Below, piece after piece: positions 7,619 to 16,320 of a stretch of 64,000 bases of DNA. Position 1 is the stretch's first letter. Every line of letters starts with the position of its first letter. The stretch covers positions 271,241 through 335,240 of the forward strand of contig NZ_JADWYQ010000001.1 of the NCBI RefSeq assembly GCF_022414575.1, written 5' to 3'. The translations under genes and the position numbers were made by a program. The stretch is from Streptomyces sp. MUM 178J (GTDB lineage: Bacteria > Actinomycetota > Actinomycetes > Streptomycetales > Streptomycetaceae). Below the pieces are notes generated by a model. It was not told the DNA's origin. It made no database searches and was given only the letters and a program-made list of their open reading frames with translations.

Positions 7619-8482
7619 TCATGACGTCGTGCGGCCGGCCGCCCCGGCGGGGATGCGCTCCAGCACTCCCCCGGCGAAGACGTCGTACAGCGGGAGCGTC
7701 TCCAGATGGACGTAGCCGATATGGCAGTCGCACGACGTGAGCGGGCAGGGGCGGGGGGAGAGGGCGGAGCGGTAGGAGCCGTCGTAGAGGTTGCCGAGTT
7801 CCGTGCGGACGAAGTGGCAGCGGCGGACCGTGCCGTCGCCGTCCACCGAGATGACCGACTCGCCGGTGCGGCAGGGCAGGCCGGCGGAGCGGTGGGGGCT
7901 GCGGCTGTACGGGAAGAGAGGGTCGAGCGCGGTCCACACAGCCGCTTCGTCGTCCGTGTAGGCGTGCCCCTCCGCGGCGTTGACCCAGAGGTAGACGTGG
8001 GCGGGCAGGGCAGCGCGGAGGCGGCGGGCGTGCTCCAGGTGCGCTGGCAGGCCGACGACGCCGACGCTGAAGCGGACGCCCCGGTCGGCCAGATCCCGGG
8101 TCTTGGCCAGGAAGCGGTCGTACGGGGTTTCACCGGGGTGGTACGTGCACCACAGCGCCACGGTGTCCGGGTCGGCCTCCGCGAGCCATCCGGTGCGGCA
8201 GCTGAGGTTGGTCTGGATGGCGACGCGTTCGATGTGCGGCTGGTGGGAGAGTTCGACGAGGGCTCGCCGGTACCAGGAGCGGACCAGCCCTTCTCCCCAG
8301 GGGGTGAAGAGGACGGAGAGCCGGTCGTCGGACCGCAGCGCGGCCCAGTCGGTGAAGCGGGTGAGGGCGGCGCGGTCGGCGCGCAGCTGGGCGGCCGTGT
8401 CACGTCGCTTGGCGAACGGGCAGTAGGGGCAGTCGTAGTCGCAGGAGGCGAGCGGGCCCCGGTACAGGATCGTCAGGTCCAC
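7619..8482 (-). CDS. STM4011 family radical SAM protein
   Basis: A 287-residue radical S-adenosylmethionine enzyme. The cluster motif C14-DYD-C18-PY-C21 binds the SAM-reducing [4Fe-4S]. Further cysteines near the C-terminus (LPCRTGES, RRCHFVR, CPLTSCDCHIG) look like an auxiliary iron-sulfur cluster, as in SPASM-type enzymes that modify peptides. Overall it matches the family named after Salmonella STM4011. It starts with GTG, 5 bp after the STM4012 stop, with a GAGG motif in the preceding gene's end. It should act with the second radical SAM enzyme encoded immediately upstream. The substrate is not known; a peptide or protein substrate is an inference from the auxiliary cysteines and the ATP-grasp neighbour. 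Confidence 0.88.
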   Translation of the reverse strand: MDLTILYRGPLASCDYDCPYCPFAKRRDTAAQLRADRAALTRFTDWAALRSDDRLSVLFTPWGEGLVRSWYRRALVELSHQPHIERVAIQTNLSCRTGWLAEADPDTVALWCTYHPGETPYDRFLAKTRDLADRGVRFSVGVVGLPAHLEHARRLRAALPAHVYLWVNAAEGHAYTDDEAAVWTALDPLFPYSRSPHRSAGLPCRTGESVISVDGDGTVRRCHFVRTELGNLYDGSYRSALSPRPCPLTSCDCHIGYVHLETLPLYDVFAGGVLERIPAGAAGRTTS

Positions 8483-8487
8483 GGCGG

Positions 8488-9825
8488 CTACTTCGCCTCG
8501 TACGCGGCCATCGCCGCGCGTACGGCCGGTGAGAACAGCATGGGGCCCAGTGCGTCGGAGTGGGCCAGGCCTTCCGGGGTGAGGCGCAGCAGTTCACCGG
8601 CGCCGTCGCCGTCCAGCCAGCCTTCGGCGGCGAACGCTGCGAGTTCGTCGGGGAAGTCGTCGTGCGGGCCGGCGTCGAAGCGGGCACGGTAGTCGGCGAC
8701 GGGCATGCCCTGGGCCTGGAGCAGCGACTGCAGCAGATGGCGGCGGCGTGCCTCGTCCCCTTCCATGTGCCGGCCGTGCACGGCACGGGTGAAGTCCTCC
8801 GTCGCCGTGTAGTCGTCGATGATCGCCCGTATCTCTCCCATGTCGACGGCGTAGTCGAAGGAGTAGTGCAGCGTGGAGGTGTAGGAGCGGGCGCCGCAGC
8901 CGAGGCCGATCATGCCGTCGGTCTGGCAGGAGTGGTCGTCCGGGCCCTGCGAAGGCGCGTCGGTCCGGCGGAACATGCGCATGGAGACCTGTTCATAGCC
9001 GTGCGCGAGGAGGTGGTCGCGGCCCTGCCGGTAGAGGCCGAGCCGCTGCCGGTCCCATGCGCCGTCGGTGTGGGCGGTGCGGCGGGCCAGGCCGGTGAGG
9101 GGGCGGACGTACAGCGGGTAGAGGTAGAGCTCCTCGGGGCGCCAGGCGAGGGCGGCGTCCAGGGAGGTGCGCCAGCTGTCCGGGGTCTGGCCATCAATTC
9201 CGTAGATGAGGTCGATATTGAGGACGGGGATGCGGGCGTCGCGGATGCGGCCCAGGGCGGCCTCGACGTCGGCGCGGCGCTGCGGCCGCACGGCGGTCCT
9301 GGCTTCGGCGTCGACGAAGCTCTGTACGCCGAGGCTGAGGCGGGTCGCGCCGCGTTCGGCGAGGACGGCCAGCCGGTCGGCGGTGGCGGTGGCGGGTGAC
9401 GCCTCCACGGACAGCGGAACGGCGCGCAGTTCGACGCCCATACGCTTCTCCGCGATGTCGCACAGCCGGGTCAGCTCGTCGGCGCTCAGAAAGGTGGGGG
9501 TGCCGCCGCCGAAGGCGGCGCTGGCGAACCGCACCGGTCCCCCGCCGTCGCCCAGCGCGTCGCGGACGGCCGTCGCCTGGCGGTCGAGGGCGTCGAGATA
9601 GCGGCCGGTGAGCCCGTCGGGGGCGCCGATCCGGGTGAAGAGGTTGCAGAAGCCGCAGCGGACCTCGCAGAAGGGGATGTGCAGGTAGAGGGAGAGCGCG
9701 TCCTTGCGTTCACCGCGCCACAGGTCGCTCAGGGCGGGCCCGGGCTCGGGGAGCGGACGGTACGCGGTCTTGTGGGGGTAGGCGTAGACGTAGCTCTGGT
9801 AGGGGCGGGGGGTTACGGCGTTCAT
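8488..9825 (-). CDS. STM4012 family radical SAM protein (HemW/HemN-like)
   Basis: A 445-residue radical SAM enzyme related to HemN/HemW. It has C53-EVR-C57-GF-C60 in the usual YLHIPFCxxxCxxC context, then AFGGGTPTFL and SVEASPAT and LSLGVQSF, and a HemN-type C-terminal domain. It is therefore from the coproporphyrinogen-oxidase-like branch but belongs to the STM4012 subfamily, so haem synthesis is not its likely job. The ATG at 9825 overlaps the STM4013 stop as ATGA, showing translational coupling; GGAG is 9 nt upstream. An upstream ATG 14 codons earlier lies inside the previous gene and is unlikely. Members of this branch can transfer methyl or methylene groups or bind haem; which applies here is unknown. 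Confidence 0.9.
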   Translation of the reverse strand: MNAVTPRPYQSYVYAYPHKTAYRPLPEPGPALSDLWRGERKDALSLYLHIPFCEVRCGFCNLFTRIGAPDGLTGRYLDALDRQATAVRDALGDGGGPVRFASAAFGGGTPTFLSADELTRLCDIAEKRMGVELRAVPLSVEASPATATADRLAVLAERGATRLSLGVQSFVDAEARTAVRPQRRADVEAALGRIRDARIPVLNIDLIYGIDGQTPDSWRTSLDAALAWRPEELYLYPLYVRPLTGLARRTAHTDGAWDRQRLGLYRQGRDHLLAHGYEQVSMRMFRRTDAPSQGPDDHSCQTDGMIGLGCGARSYTSTLHYSFDYAVDMGEIRAIIDDYTATEDFTRAVHGRHMEGDEARRRHLLQSLLQAQGMPVADYRARFDAGPHDDFPDELAAFAAEGWLDGDGAGELLRLTPEGLAHSDALGPMLFSPAVRAAMAAYEAK

Positions 9826-10685
9826 ACGGAGGGCTCCAGGAAGAAATGGGCGTACGGCACGGTCCACACGGCTTCGTGGCCGAGGCGGTGGCCGGTGTAG
9901 CCGTCGTCGCCGTAGGCGGTGCCGTGGTCGGAGCAGACGACGGCGAAGCAGCGGCGGCGGGAGCTCATCGCGGCGAAGAGGCGGCCGATGTGCCGGTCGA
10001 CGTACTCCAGGGCCGCGGCGTGGGTGGCGCGGGTGTCGCCGGCCTCGCGCGAGGCTCCGTGCAGATGGAACCAGTTGGGCTGGTGCAGCGCGGAGATGTT
10101 GAGGAAGAGGAAGAGCCTTCGGCCGACGGGGAGTTCGGAGACGATCCGCTCCGCGCGCGCGAGCTGCGCCTCAAAGGACGTCGGGGAGGCCACGCCGAAC
10201 TCCGGCTCCCAGTGGCTCTCCTGGAACATCCCGGGGAGTACGCCGCCGAGCGCCCCCTGCTTGTTGAAGAAGCCGACGCCGCCGATGCACACCGTGCGGT
10301 ATCCGGCTGCGGCGAGGCCGGAGACGAGGTCGGGGGTGTCGAAGACATAGGTGCGGCCGGCGGTCGTCTCACTGCCCGCGAAGCGGGCGGCGAACAGCCG
10401 GGGGTGCGGGCCGGGGGCGGCGGGCGTGGGCAGGAACCCGGCGAACATGGCCTGGTGGGAGGCGTAGGTGAAGCTTCCGGGAGCGTGGCGCTTCTCCCAG
10501 ACGCCGCCGGGGAGGCGCCGGGCGAGGTGGGGAATGCGCCCGGCGGCGGCCAGTTCGGCGGCGACGTCGTAGCGGAGGGTGTCGAGGGTGACCAGGAGCA
10601 GATCGTCGCGGCCGACGACCTCGTTCATGTCGGGCATGTCGAGCACGTCGGGATGGGGTACGGGGCGGGGCGTGGGCGGGGTCAT
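9822..10685 (-). CDS. STM4013/SEN3800 family hydrolase (sulfatase/alkaline-phosphatase fold)
   Basis: A 287-residue protein of the sulfatase-like superfamily. The first metal-ligand strand reads LLLVTLDTLRYDV (D35, T36), and the C-terminal metal motif is VVCSDHGTAYGDDGYTGHRLGHE. There is no CxPxR formylglycine sulfatase motif, so it is more like the phosphotransferase or phosphodiesterase members that use a Thr or Ser nucleophile; the Thr in LDTLRYD is the candidate. It matches the STM4013/SEN3800 family that always travels with STM4012 and STM4014. The ATG at 10685 overlaps the STM4014 stop (ATGA). No signal peptide, so it is cytoplasmic. The substrate is unknown. Confidence 0.87.
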   Translation of the reverse strand: MTPPTPRPVPHPDVLDMPDMNEVVGRDDLLLVTLDTLRYDVAAELAAAGRIPHLARRLPGGVWEKRHAPGSFTYASHQAMFAGFLPTPAAPGPHPRLFAARFAGSETTAGRTYVFDTPDLVSGLAAAGYRTVCIGGVGFFNKQGALGGVLPGMFQESHWEPEFGVASPTSFEAQLARAERIVSELPVGRRLFLFLNISALHQPNWFHLHGASREAGDTRATHAAALEYVDRHIGRLFAAMSSRRRCFAVVCSDHGTAYGDDGYTGHRLGHEAVWTVPYAHFFLEPSV

Positions 10686-11791
10686 GTCCGGGAGCGGTTC
10701 CTCGGGTGGCGGGGGTGCTGTACGGCGGCGACTTGGGCGGCGTAGGCGTCCAGGCCCTCGGCGCCGCTGCCGGGCAGTCCGGTGATGCCGGGCAGCAGGT
10801 CCCCGAAGGCGTTGACCTCGCCGACGGCGAATCGCCGCCAGCCGACGGCCGGGAGCAGATCGACGCCGACGCACAACGTGCCGGGGAAGCAGGCCGCGGC
10901 GCGTTCACAGATCTCCAGGGCGATGCTCCAGCGGTCGCCTGCCGCCGTGACGGCGGCGGTCAGATCGCCGCGCCGTCCGCCGAGGTGGAGGTTGGTCATG
11001 GGGGAGCGGCTGGTGCGGACGACGGCGTGCGTGGCCCGGCCGGCCACCACGACGACGCGGAGGTCCGCCGACCGGCTGCCGCCGAGGGAGGCCTTGGGCC
11101 ACCAGCGCTCGATGTGCAGTCCGTCCGGGGCGAGGGCGTCGACCAGGGCGGCGAGCTCCGTTTCGCTTGTACTGCGCTGTATGCGCAGGGAGTTGAACAG
11201 CCGGCCGTCCGCGTCCCGCTCCACGGAGGTGGCCGCCCGCACCCGGCCGGGGCCCGCCGTTTCGACGGCGACGACTCCGGAGGCGGACGACCCGTGGGCC
11301 GGCTTGAGGAACACGCGCGGCATGCCGTGCGCGTCCATCAGGGACCGGACGTCGTCCCAGCCGCGCACCGGAACGCCGCCGCCGGTCGTGGGGGAGGCGG
11401 GGACGGGGACCCCGGCCTCGTCCAGCGCACGGTGGCAGAGCCGCTTGTCGAAGAGGACGGCCAGCTCGTCGGGGTCGTCGAGCCGTATGCCGCCGGTCAG
11501 TGTCCGCACCGCGGCGGTGAACCGCGCGTACCAGCGGGCGCCGCCCTCCACGCGGGTCGGGTCGTCCGCACCGCGCAGCGCGCGGTCCACGGCCGCGTTC
11601 TCCCCCGGCGAGTCGAGCCGCACCACCTCGTCGGCGGCGAAGGCCGCTCCGCCGTCGCGCAGCACGTCCGTCCAGGCCGTGATGCGCGGGGCGGGCAGCC
11701 CGGCGTCCGCCACGGCCCTGGTGAACATCACCACGCGGCGGTTCTCCGGGTTGCCGACGACCGCGAACCGCGGACGGGTCTTGCTCAGCAT
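10682..11791 (-). CDS. STM4014 family protein (ATP-grasp fold)
   Basis: A 369-residue protein of the ATP-grasp type, like RimK and other amide ligases. Visible elements are FDKRLCHRALDEAGVPVPAS (the usual capture motif before the ATP domain), RVFLKPAHGSSASGVVAV (the ATP-binding lysine and glycine-rich loop), and GEVNAFGDLLPGI, with the Mg2+-binding Glu and Asn near the end. ATP-grasp enzymes form a peptide-like or ester bond through an acyl-phosphate. It is the second gene of the operon, 20 bp after STM4015, and overlaps STM4013 by 4 bp. It could ligate an amino acid or a peptide that the radical SAM enzymes then modify; this is inference. The ATG at 11791 fits the family's N-terminus (PRFAVVGNPENRR). 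Confidence 0.86.
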   Translation of the reverse strand: MLSKTRPRFAVVGNPENRRVVMFTRAVADAGLPAPRITAWTDVLRDGGAAFAADEVVRLDSPGENAAVDRALRGADDPTRVEGGARWYARFTAAVRTLTGGIRLDDPDELAVLFDKRLCHRALDEAGVPVPASPTTGGGVPVRGWDDVRSLMDAHGMPRVFLKPAHGSSASGVVAVETAGPGRVRAATSVERDADGRLFNSLRIQRSTSETELAALVDALAPDGLHIERWWPKASLGGSRSADLRVVVVAGRATHAVVRTSRSPMTNLHLGGRRGDLTAAVTAAGDRWSIALEICERAAACFPGTLCVGVDLLPAVGWRRFAVGEVNAFGDLLPGITGLPGSGAEGLDAYAAQVAAVQHPRHPRNRSRT

Positions 11792-11811
11792 GGCCGTGCG
11801 GTCCGCGTCCG

Positions 11812-12789
11812 CTACTCGCCGACCGCCACGAAGCGCCACACCTTGCCGTCCCACTCGTCCTCGTCCGCGTCGCCCCGGTCGAGGTCGAGGGTCACGCCGG
11901 CGCTCTGAAGCGCATCCCGGAAGCGCTGCCGCAGCGGCTCGCTGAGGTAGTTGTGGTGCAGGTCGAGCTTGGTGAGATGGGTCAGGGGCTGCCCGTCGAG
12001 CAGCGCGGCCGCGCCCTCGTCGGTGAGGACGCCCATGGACAGGTCCAGGGTCCGAAGCCGGGCGACGACCGGTGCAGCGGCCATGGCGGCGGCTATCCGG
12101 TCCTGCATGTCGCTGTTGCGCAGCGCCAGATGGCGCAGGTTCGGCAGCCGGGTCCCTTCGAGGAAGGGCGTCAGATCCGAGAGCTCGCTGTCCGCTCCGT
12201 ACTCCTTCGTGCCGAGCCACAGGTCGAGGCGTTGCAGGCCGGGGAGATCGCTGGCGGCGACGGCCCGCACGACGCCGGCGGACAGGCCGCCGCTCTCGAC
12301 GGTGAGGGAACGCAGCCGGCGGCTGGTCAGCGCGGGGAACTCGAGACCCGCGCCGCCGCGGACGCCGAACTCCTCCAGCTCAGGGAAGCCGTTCAGCAGC
12401 GGGCCGACGTCGCCCTGGTTGATCCAGGAGATCTCGCACTCCTCCCACTCCATGTCGCCGAGGAACAGCGCCCGCAGGGCGGGCAGCCGGGGCCGGGCGG
12501 CGAGAAGCGCGTCGATCACATGCTCGGGGCCGGTCTCGTACGCGTCCGTCCAGGCGCCGACGACGATCGACCGGACGCGGGCGGTGTCGACGGCCGCGGT
12601 GAACCGCGCGAAGGCCTCCGGCCAGGTCTCCTCCGCGTCATAGACGTCGGCGGAGATCCGCCATGCGACGGCGTCGGCCTCGGGGAGGGCGACCGGGCCC
12701 TGGCGGTCCTGGTCGCCCCGGTCGTCCGGCCCGGGAAAGTCGAAGACGGGAAGTCCGTAGGACTCCCGGAGGTGTTCCGCTGCGCTCAT
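11812..12789 (-). CDS. STM4015 family leucine-rich-repeat protein
   Basis: A 325-residue cytoplasmic protein. After an N-terminal WGR-like or sensor-like segment it carries several leucine-rich repeats (for example LRTLDLSMGVLTDEG and LTKLDLHHNYLSEP) and ends in an acidic DADEDEWDGKVWRF stretch. Such proteins bind other proteins or peptides rather than catalyse. It is the first gene of the STM4015-4011 operon. It could be the scaffold that presents the substrate to the ATP-grasp and radical SAM enzymes, or itself be modified; the sequence does not decide. The ATG at 12789 has AAGGAG 10 nt upstream. An upstream in-frame TTG-type extension has no ribosome site and is ignored. The promoter must lie in the 226 bp before the divergent P450 gene. 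Confidence 0.87.
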   Translation of the reverse strand: MSAAEHLRESYGLPVFDFPGPDDRGDQDRQGPVALPEADAVAWRISADVYDAEETWPEAFARFTAAVDTARVRSIVVGAWTDAYETGPEHVIDALLAARPRLPALRALFLGDMEWEECEISWINQGDVGPLLNGFPELEEFGVRGGAGLEFPALTSRRLRSLTVESGGLSAGVVRAVAASDLPGLQRLDLWLGTKEYGADSELSDLTPFLEGTRLPNLRHLALRNSDMQDRIAAAMAAAPVVARLRTLDLSMGVLTDEGAAALLDGQPLTHLTKLDLHHNYLSEPLRQRFRDALQSAGVTLDLDRGDADEDEWDGKVWRFVAVGE

Positions 12790-13015
12790 CCGTCCGCCGC
12801 TCCTTGCGTGTCGACTTCTGCCCGGGGCCTGTCCGGTCGCTGCAAGTTGTAGCAAGCGTCACTGACAACGCCCGCGGCGGGACTGTTCCTCGCACGCGTA
12901 GGGAAGTTGCGCTGCCGCGCACTGCCCGGAACGCGATCTCGAAGCAGCGCGCTACCGCACAGTAACGTCCCGGGCACTGAGGGAGTTCGTCGGAGCGAAG
13001 GCCAGGGAGGCCGGC
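12790..13015. promoter_or_regulatory. Divergent control region between the STM4015 operon and a P450 gene
   Basis: 226 bp holding the promoters of both divergent units. An inverted repeat GTTGT...ACAAC spans about 12846-12869 (TTGTAGCAAGCGTCACTGAC-like core on the plus strand). No textbook -10 or -35 pair is clear on either strand. Confidence 0.4.
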
Positions 13016-14245
13016 ATGGCAGAACCGTCCCGTGTGGTGATGGACCCGACCGGACGCGACATCCACGAGGAGGCCGCCCGCATACGGGCCCGCGGGCCGC
13101 TCACACGCGTCGAACTCCCCGGCGGGGTCGAGGCGTGGGCGGTCAGCTCCCCCGCGCTGCTGAAGGAGCTGCTCACCGATCCGCGGGTCTCCAAGGACCC
13201 GCGCCGCCACTGGCCGGCATGGATCGACGGCGAGATCTCCCCCGAGTGGCCGCTGTTCACCTGGGTCGCGGTGGAGAACATGTTCACCGCCTACGGCGAG
13301 GAGCACACCCGGCTGCGCACCCTGGTCGCCAAGGCGTTCACCGCGCGCCGCACCGCCGCGCTGCGGCCACGCATCGAGGAGATCACCGCCGGCCTGCTGG
13401 ACCGCATCGCCGAGGAGGGGCGGGACGGCGGCGTGGTGGATCTGCGGGAGATGTACGCCTATCCGCTGCCGATCCAGGTGATCAGCGAGCTGTTCGGGCT
13501 GCCCGAGGGCAAACGGGACGAGCTGCGCGCCGTCGTGGACAGCATCTTCCACACCTCCGCCGACCCGGAGGAGGTCACCGCGACCTACGCCCGGCTCTAC
13601 GCCGTCATGGCCGAACTCGTCGCCGCCAAGCGGGAGTCGCCCGCCGACGACATGACCAGCGGGCTGATCGCCGCCCGCGACGACGGGGGCGAGTCCCGGC
13701 TCAGCGAGCAGGAGCTGCTCGGCACCCTGGTCCTGATGATCGGCGCAGGGCACGAGACGACGGTCAATCTGATCGACAACGCCATCCACGCCCTGCTCAC
13801 CCATCCCGAGCAGCTCGCACAGGTGCGCAAGGGCCTCGCCTCCTGGGACGACGTCATCGAGGAGAGCCTGCGCCATGACGCGCCGGTCGCCAGTCTGCCG
13901 CTGCGCTACGCGGTGGAGGACATCGAGGTGCCCGGCGCCGCGGTGATCCGCAAGGGGGAGGCGATCCTCGCCGCGTACGCCGCCGCCGGGCGCTGTCCCG
14001 AACGCCACGGCAAGGACGCCGACCGCTTCGACGTCACCCGCCCGGACAAGGAGCATCTGGCCTTTGGCCACGGCGTCCACTTCTGCCTGGGCGCGTCCCT
14101 CGGCCGGCTGGAGGCCCGCATCGCGCTCCCCGCGCTCTTCGAGCGGTTCCCCGGGCTGACCCTGGCCGTCCCGCCCGAAGAGCTGCGCCCCGTGGACTCG
14201 TTCATCTCCAACGGGCACCGCGACCTGCCCGTACGGCTCGGCTGA
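13016..14245 (+). CDS. Cytochrome P450 (CYP154-like)
   Basis: A 409-residue soluble bacterial P450. It has the oxygen-binding I-helix motif AGHETT (about residue 244), the K-helix ExxR (ESLR, about residues 284-287), and the haem loop [12 protein letters not shown] with the cysteine ligand at about residue 357. All catalytic elements are intact. It resembles the CYP154 family, which in Streptomyces is typically paired with a CYP157-like P450 inside conservon operons, as here: the next gene converges on it with only 6 bp between stops. It hydroxylates an unknown small molecule, with electrons from ferredoxin. AGGGAGG precedes the ATG by 5 nt. Confidence 0.93.
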   Translation: MAEPSRVVMDPTGRDIHEEAARIRARGPLTRVELPGGVEAWAVSSPALLKELLTDPRVSKDPRRHWPAWIDGEISPEWPLFTWVAVENMFTAYGEEHTRLRTLVAKAFTARRTAALRPRIEEITAGLLDRIAEEGRDGGVVDLREMYAYPLPIQVISELFGLPEGKRDELRAVVDSIFHTSADPEEVTATYARLYAVMAELVAAKRESPADDMTSGLIAARDDGGESRLSEQELLGTLVLMIGAGHETTVNLIDNAIHALLTHPEQLAQVRKGLASWDDVIEESLRHDAPVASLPLRYAVEDIEVPGAAVIRKGEAILAAYAAAGRCPERHGKDADRFDVTRPDKEHLAFGHGVHFCLGASLGRLEARIALPALFERFPGLTLAVPPEELRPVDSFISNGHRDLPVRLG

Positions 14246-14251
14246 CCGCGC

Positions 14252-15673
14252 TCACTCACCGCCCCGCCACCAGCTCCGCAGCCCGGACCACAGGCGCCGT
14301 GCCCTGCTCGTCCCCGCGGCGGCGGGCTGGTGCGCCCAGGGCGGCACGGGGCGGGGCCGCGCGGCCGTCTGCCGCGGCTGCCGGTCCGGCTGCCCGTCGG
14401 GCTGCCGCTCGGGAGTGTCCCCGAGGACGCTCCCGGCGGGCGGGAAGCGCACGGGCAGCGCGGCGAGCGCCCGGTGGAACGGCCCGGGCCGCCACACCAG
14501 TTCTTCGGCGGCCACGGCCAGCTCCACATCGGGCAGCCGGTCCAGCAGCTTCTCGACCGCCACGGAGGCGATCAGCCGGGCCGGTCCCTGCGCGGGACAG
14601 GCGTGCGGCCCCGCGCTCCACGCCAGATGGGCGCGGTTGCCCGCGCGGCGCTCCGCGGTCAGCGCGGGGTCGGTGTTCGCCGCGGCGAAGCTGATGACCA
14701 GCGGCTCGCCTTCGCGCAGCAGCGCACCTTCGTACCGGACGTCGTGGACGGGGAAGTGCACGGCGTAGTTGGCCATGGGCGGGTCCGTCCACAGCACCTC
14801 GTCGAGCGAGTCGTCCACCGGCAGGCTGCCGCCGGACAGGCTGCCGGCGAAGCGTTCGTCGGAGAGCAGCAGTCGCAGGCTGTTGGCTATCAGGTTCTGC
14901 TGGGGCTCGGTGCCCGCGCCCATGAGCAGGACGAGGGTGTGGACGAGTTCCTCGTCACTGAGCCCCGCGGGGTGTGCGATCAGCCAGGACGTCACATCCT
15001 GTGCGGGCCGGCCGCGTTTGAGGCCGACGAGCTCCGTCACGGTCCGGGTGAGCAGCTCGTTCGCCTTCTCCGCGTCCACGCCGTCGAAGATCCCCGACAT
15101 GCCCTCGACAAGCCGGTCCCCGATGTCGGGCGGGCAGCCGAAGAGCCGGTTGAACACCAGCAGCGGCAGGGGCTGTGCGTACGCGGCAAGCAGATCCGCG
15201 CTTCCGTGCGCCGCGAACCGGTCGATGAGCGTGTCGGCGGTCTGCTCGACATGCCCGCGCAGGGCGCTGGGCTCCACTCGCCCCAGGCTGTCGGTGATGG
15301 CCTCGCGCAGCCGACGGTGCTCCTGGCCGTCCGTGAGGAGGGCGTTCGGCCGGTACGCCATCATCGGCACCACCGGGCTGTCCGGCGGGACGGTGCCGTC
15401 GGCGAGGTCGCGCCAGCGGCGCGAGTCCTTGGAGAACGTCTCCGTGGTGCGCAGCACATGCAGGGCGGCGTCGTAGCCGGTGACGAGCGTGGCGCGGACG
15501 CCGGGGGCCAGTTCGACCGGCGCGGTCGGCCCGGCCGTGCGCAGCCTGCGGTAGACGGCGGCCGGGTCGGCCGCGAAGGCGGGGCCGTAGAGCGGCTCCT
15601 GCGGGGAACCGTCTCCGGCGTGCACGGGGCAGCCGGGTGAGGAGTGTTCGGGCGTGGGAAGGGGTGCGTTCAC
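14252..15673 (-). CDS. cvnE: Atypical cytochrome P450 of a conservon (CvnE; CYP157-like, no ExxR)
   Basis: A 473-residue P450 fold protein, last gene of the conservon. The haem cysteine is present (AGPHACPAQ, C359), but two otherwise near-universal motifs are altered. The K-helix ExxR reads E292-V-L-W295, and the I-helix reads GAGTEPQQN in place of AGxxTT. This is the hallmark of CYP157 proteins, which bind haem but keep Glu-x-x-Trp. The C-terminus carries an extra Pro/Arg/Gln-rich tail of about 65 residues (DGQPDRQPRQ and following). The start is GTG, overlapping the CvnD stop as GTGA. Whether it is catalytic or serves as a haem sensor for the conservon complex is not known. Confidence 0.88.
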   Translation of the reverse strand: MNAPLPTPEHSSPGCPVHAGDGSPQEPLYGPAFAADPAAVYRRLRTAGPTAPVELAPGVRATLVTGYDAALHVLRTTETFSKDSRRWRDLADGTVPPDSPVVPMMAYRPNALLTDGQEHRRLREAITDSLGRVEPSALRGHVEQTADTLIDRFAAHGSADLLAAYAQPLPLLVFNRLFGCPPDIGDRLVEGMSGIFDGVDAEKANELLTRTVTELVGLKRGRPAQDVTSWLIAHPAGLSDEELVHTLVLLMGAGTEPQQNLIANSLRLLLSDERFAGSLSGGSLPVDDSLDEVLWTDPPMANYAVHFPVHDVRYEGALLREGEPLVISFAAANTDPALTAERRAGNRAHLAWSAGPHACPAQGPARLIASVAVEKLLDRLPDVELAVAAEELVWRPGPFHRALAALPVRFPPAGSVLGDTPERQPDGQPDRQPRQTAARPRPVPPWAHQPAAAGTSRARRLWSGLRSWWRGGE

Positions 15674-16320
15674 GCTTGCTCCAGAGGGCGGGCATGGCCG
15701 GTACGGGACTGCAGATACTCGACGAGCGCGATCAGCGCGCGGGCGGAGGAGGCCCGGTCGCGTGCGTCGCACCGCACGAGGGGGGTTTCGTCAAGCAGGT
15801 CGAGGGCCTCGCGGATCTCGTCGAGGGTGTGGGCGGGCGCGCCGGGGAACTCGTTGACGGCGACCGCGTAGGGGATGGCCAGTTCCTCCAGTACGCCCAT
15901 GACGTCGAAGGAGCTGCTCAGCCGGCGGGTGTCGGCGAGGACGAGCGCACCGAGCGCTCCTCGGGTCATGTCCTGCCACAACCGGGTGAAGCGGTGCTGT
16001 CCGGGCGCGCCGAAGAGATACAGCACCAGGCTGTCGCTGAGGGTGAGTCGGCCGAAGTCCATGGCGACGGTGGTGGTCGTCTTGCCGGAGACGCCTGCCA
16101 GATCGTCGACCAGCGCGCCGGCCTGTGTCATCAGCTCCTCGGTGTGCAGGGGCCGGATCTCGGACAGCGCGCCGACGAAGGTGGTCTTGCCCACCGCGAA
16201 GTGCCCGACGACCAGGAGCTTGGCCGCGGTGCGCACACCCGGCCCGACATGGACGCCGCTGTGGTGGCCGGCGGCGGCGTGACCGACGGCGCCGCGGTCA
16301 GAGGAGGGAGCGGAGCCCAT
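15670..16320 (-). CDS. cvnD: Conservon small GTPase (CvnD)
   Basis: A 216-residue Ras-like GTP-binding protein of the prokaryotic MglA-related group. G1 P-loop is GHFAVGKTT (about residues 39-47); the switch region has FGRLTL and the G3 loop LFGAPGQ; the usual NKxD base-recognition motif is replaced by VNEF. It would cycle between GTP and GDP forms with the roadblock protein CvnB acting on it, as in other conservons, which link a sensor-kinase-like membrane protein to development or metabolism. It overlaps CvnC by 23 bp upstream and CvnE by 4 bp downstream, so the whole set is translationally coupled. Confidence 0.92.
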   Translation of the reverse strand: MGSAPSSDRGAVGHAAAGHHSGVHVGPGVRTAAKLLVVGHFAVGKTTFVGALSEIRPLHTEELMTQAGALVDDLAGVSGKTTTTVAMDFGRLTLSDSLVLYLFGAPGQHRFTRLWQDMTRGALGALVLADTRRLSSSFDVMGVLEELAIPYAVAVNEFPGAPAHTLDEIREALDLLDETPLVRCDARDRASSARALIALVEYLQSRTGHARPLEQA

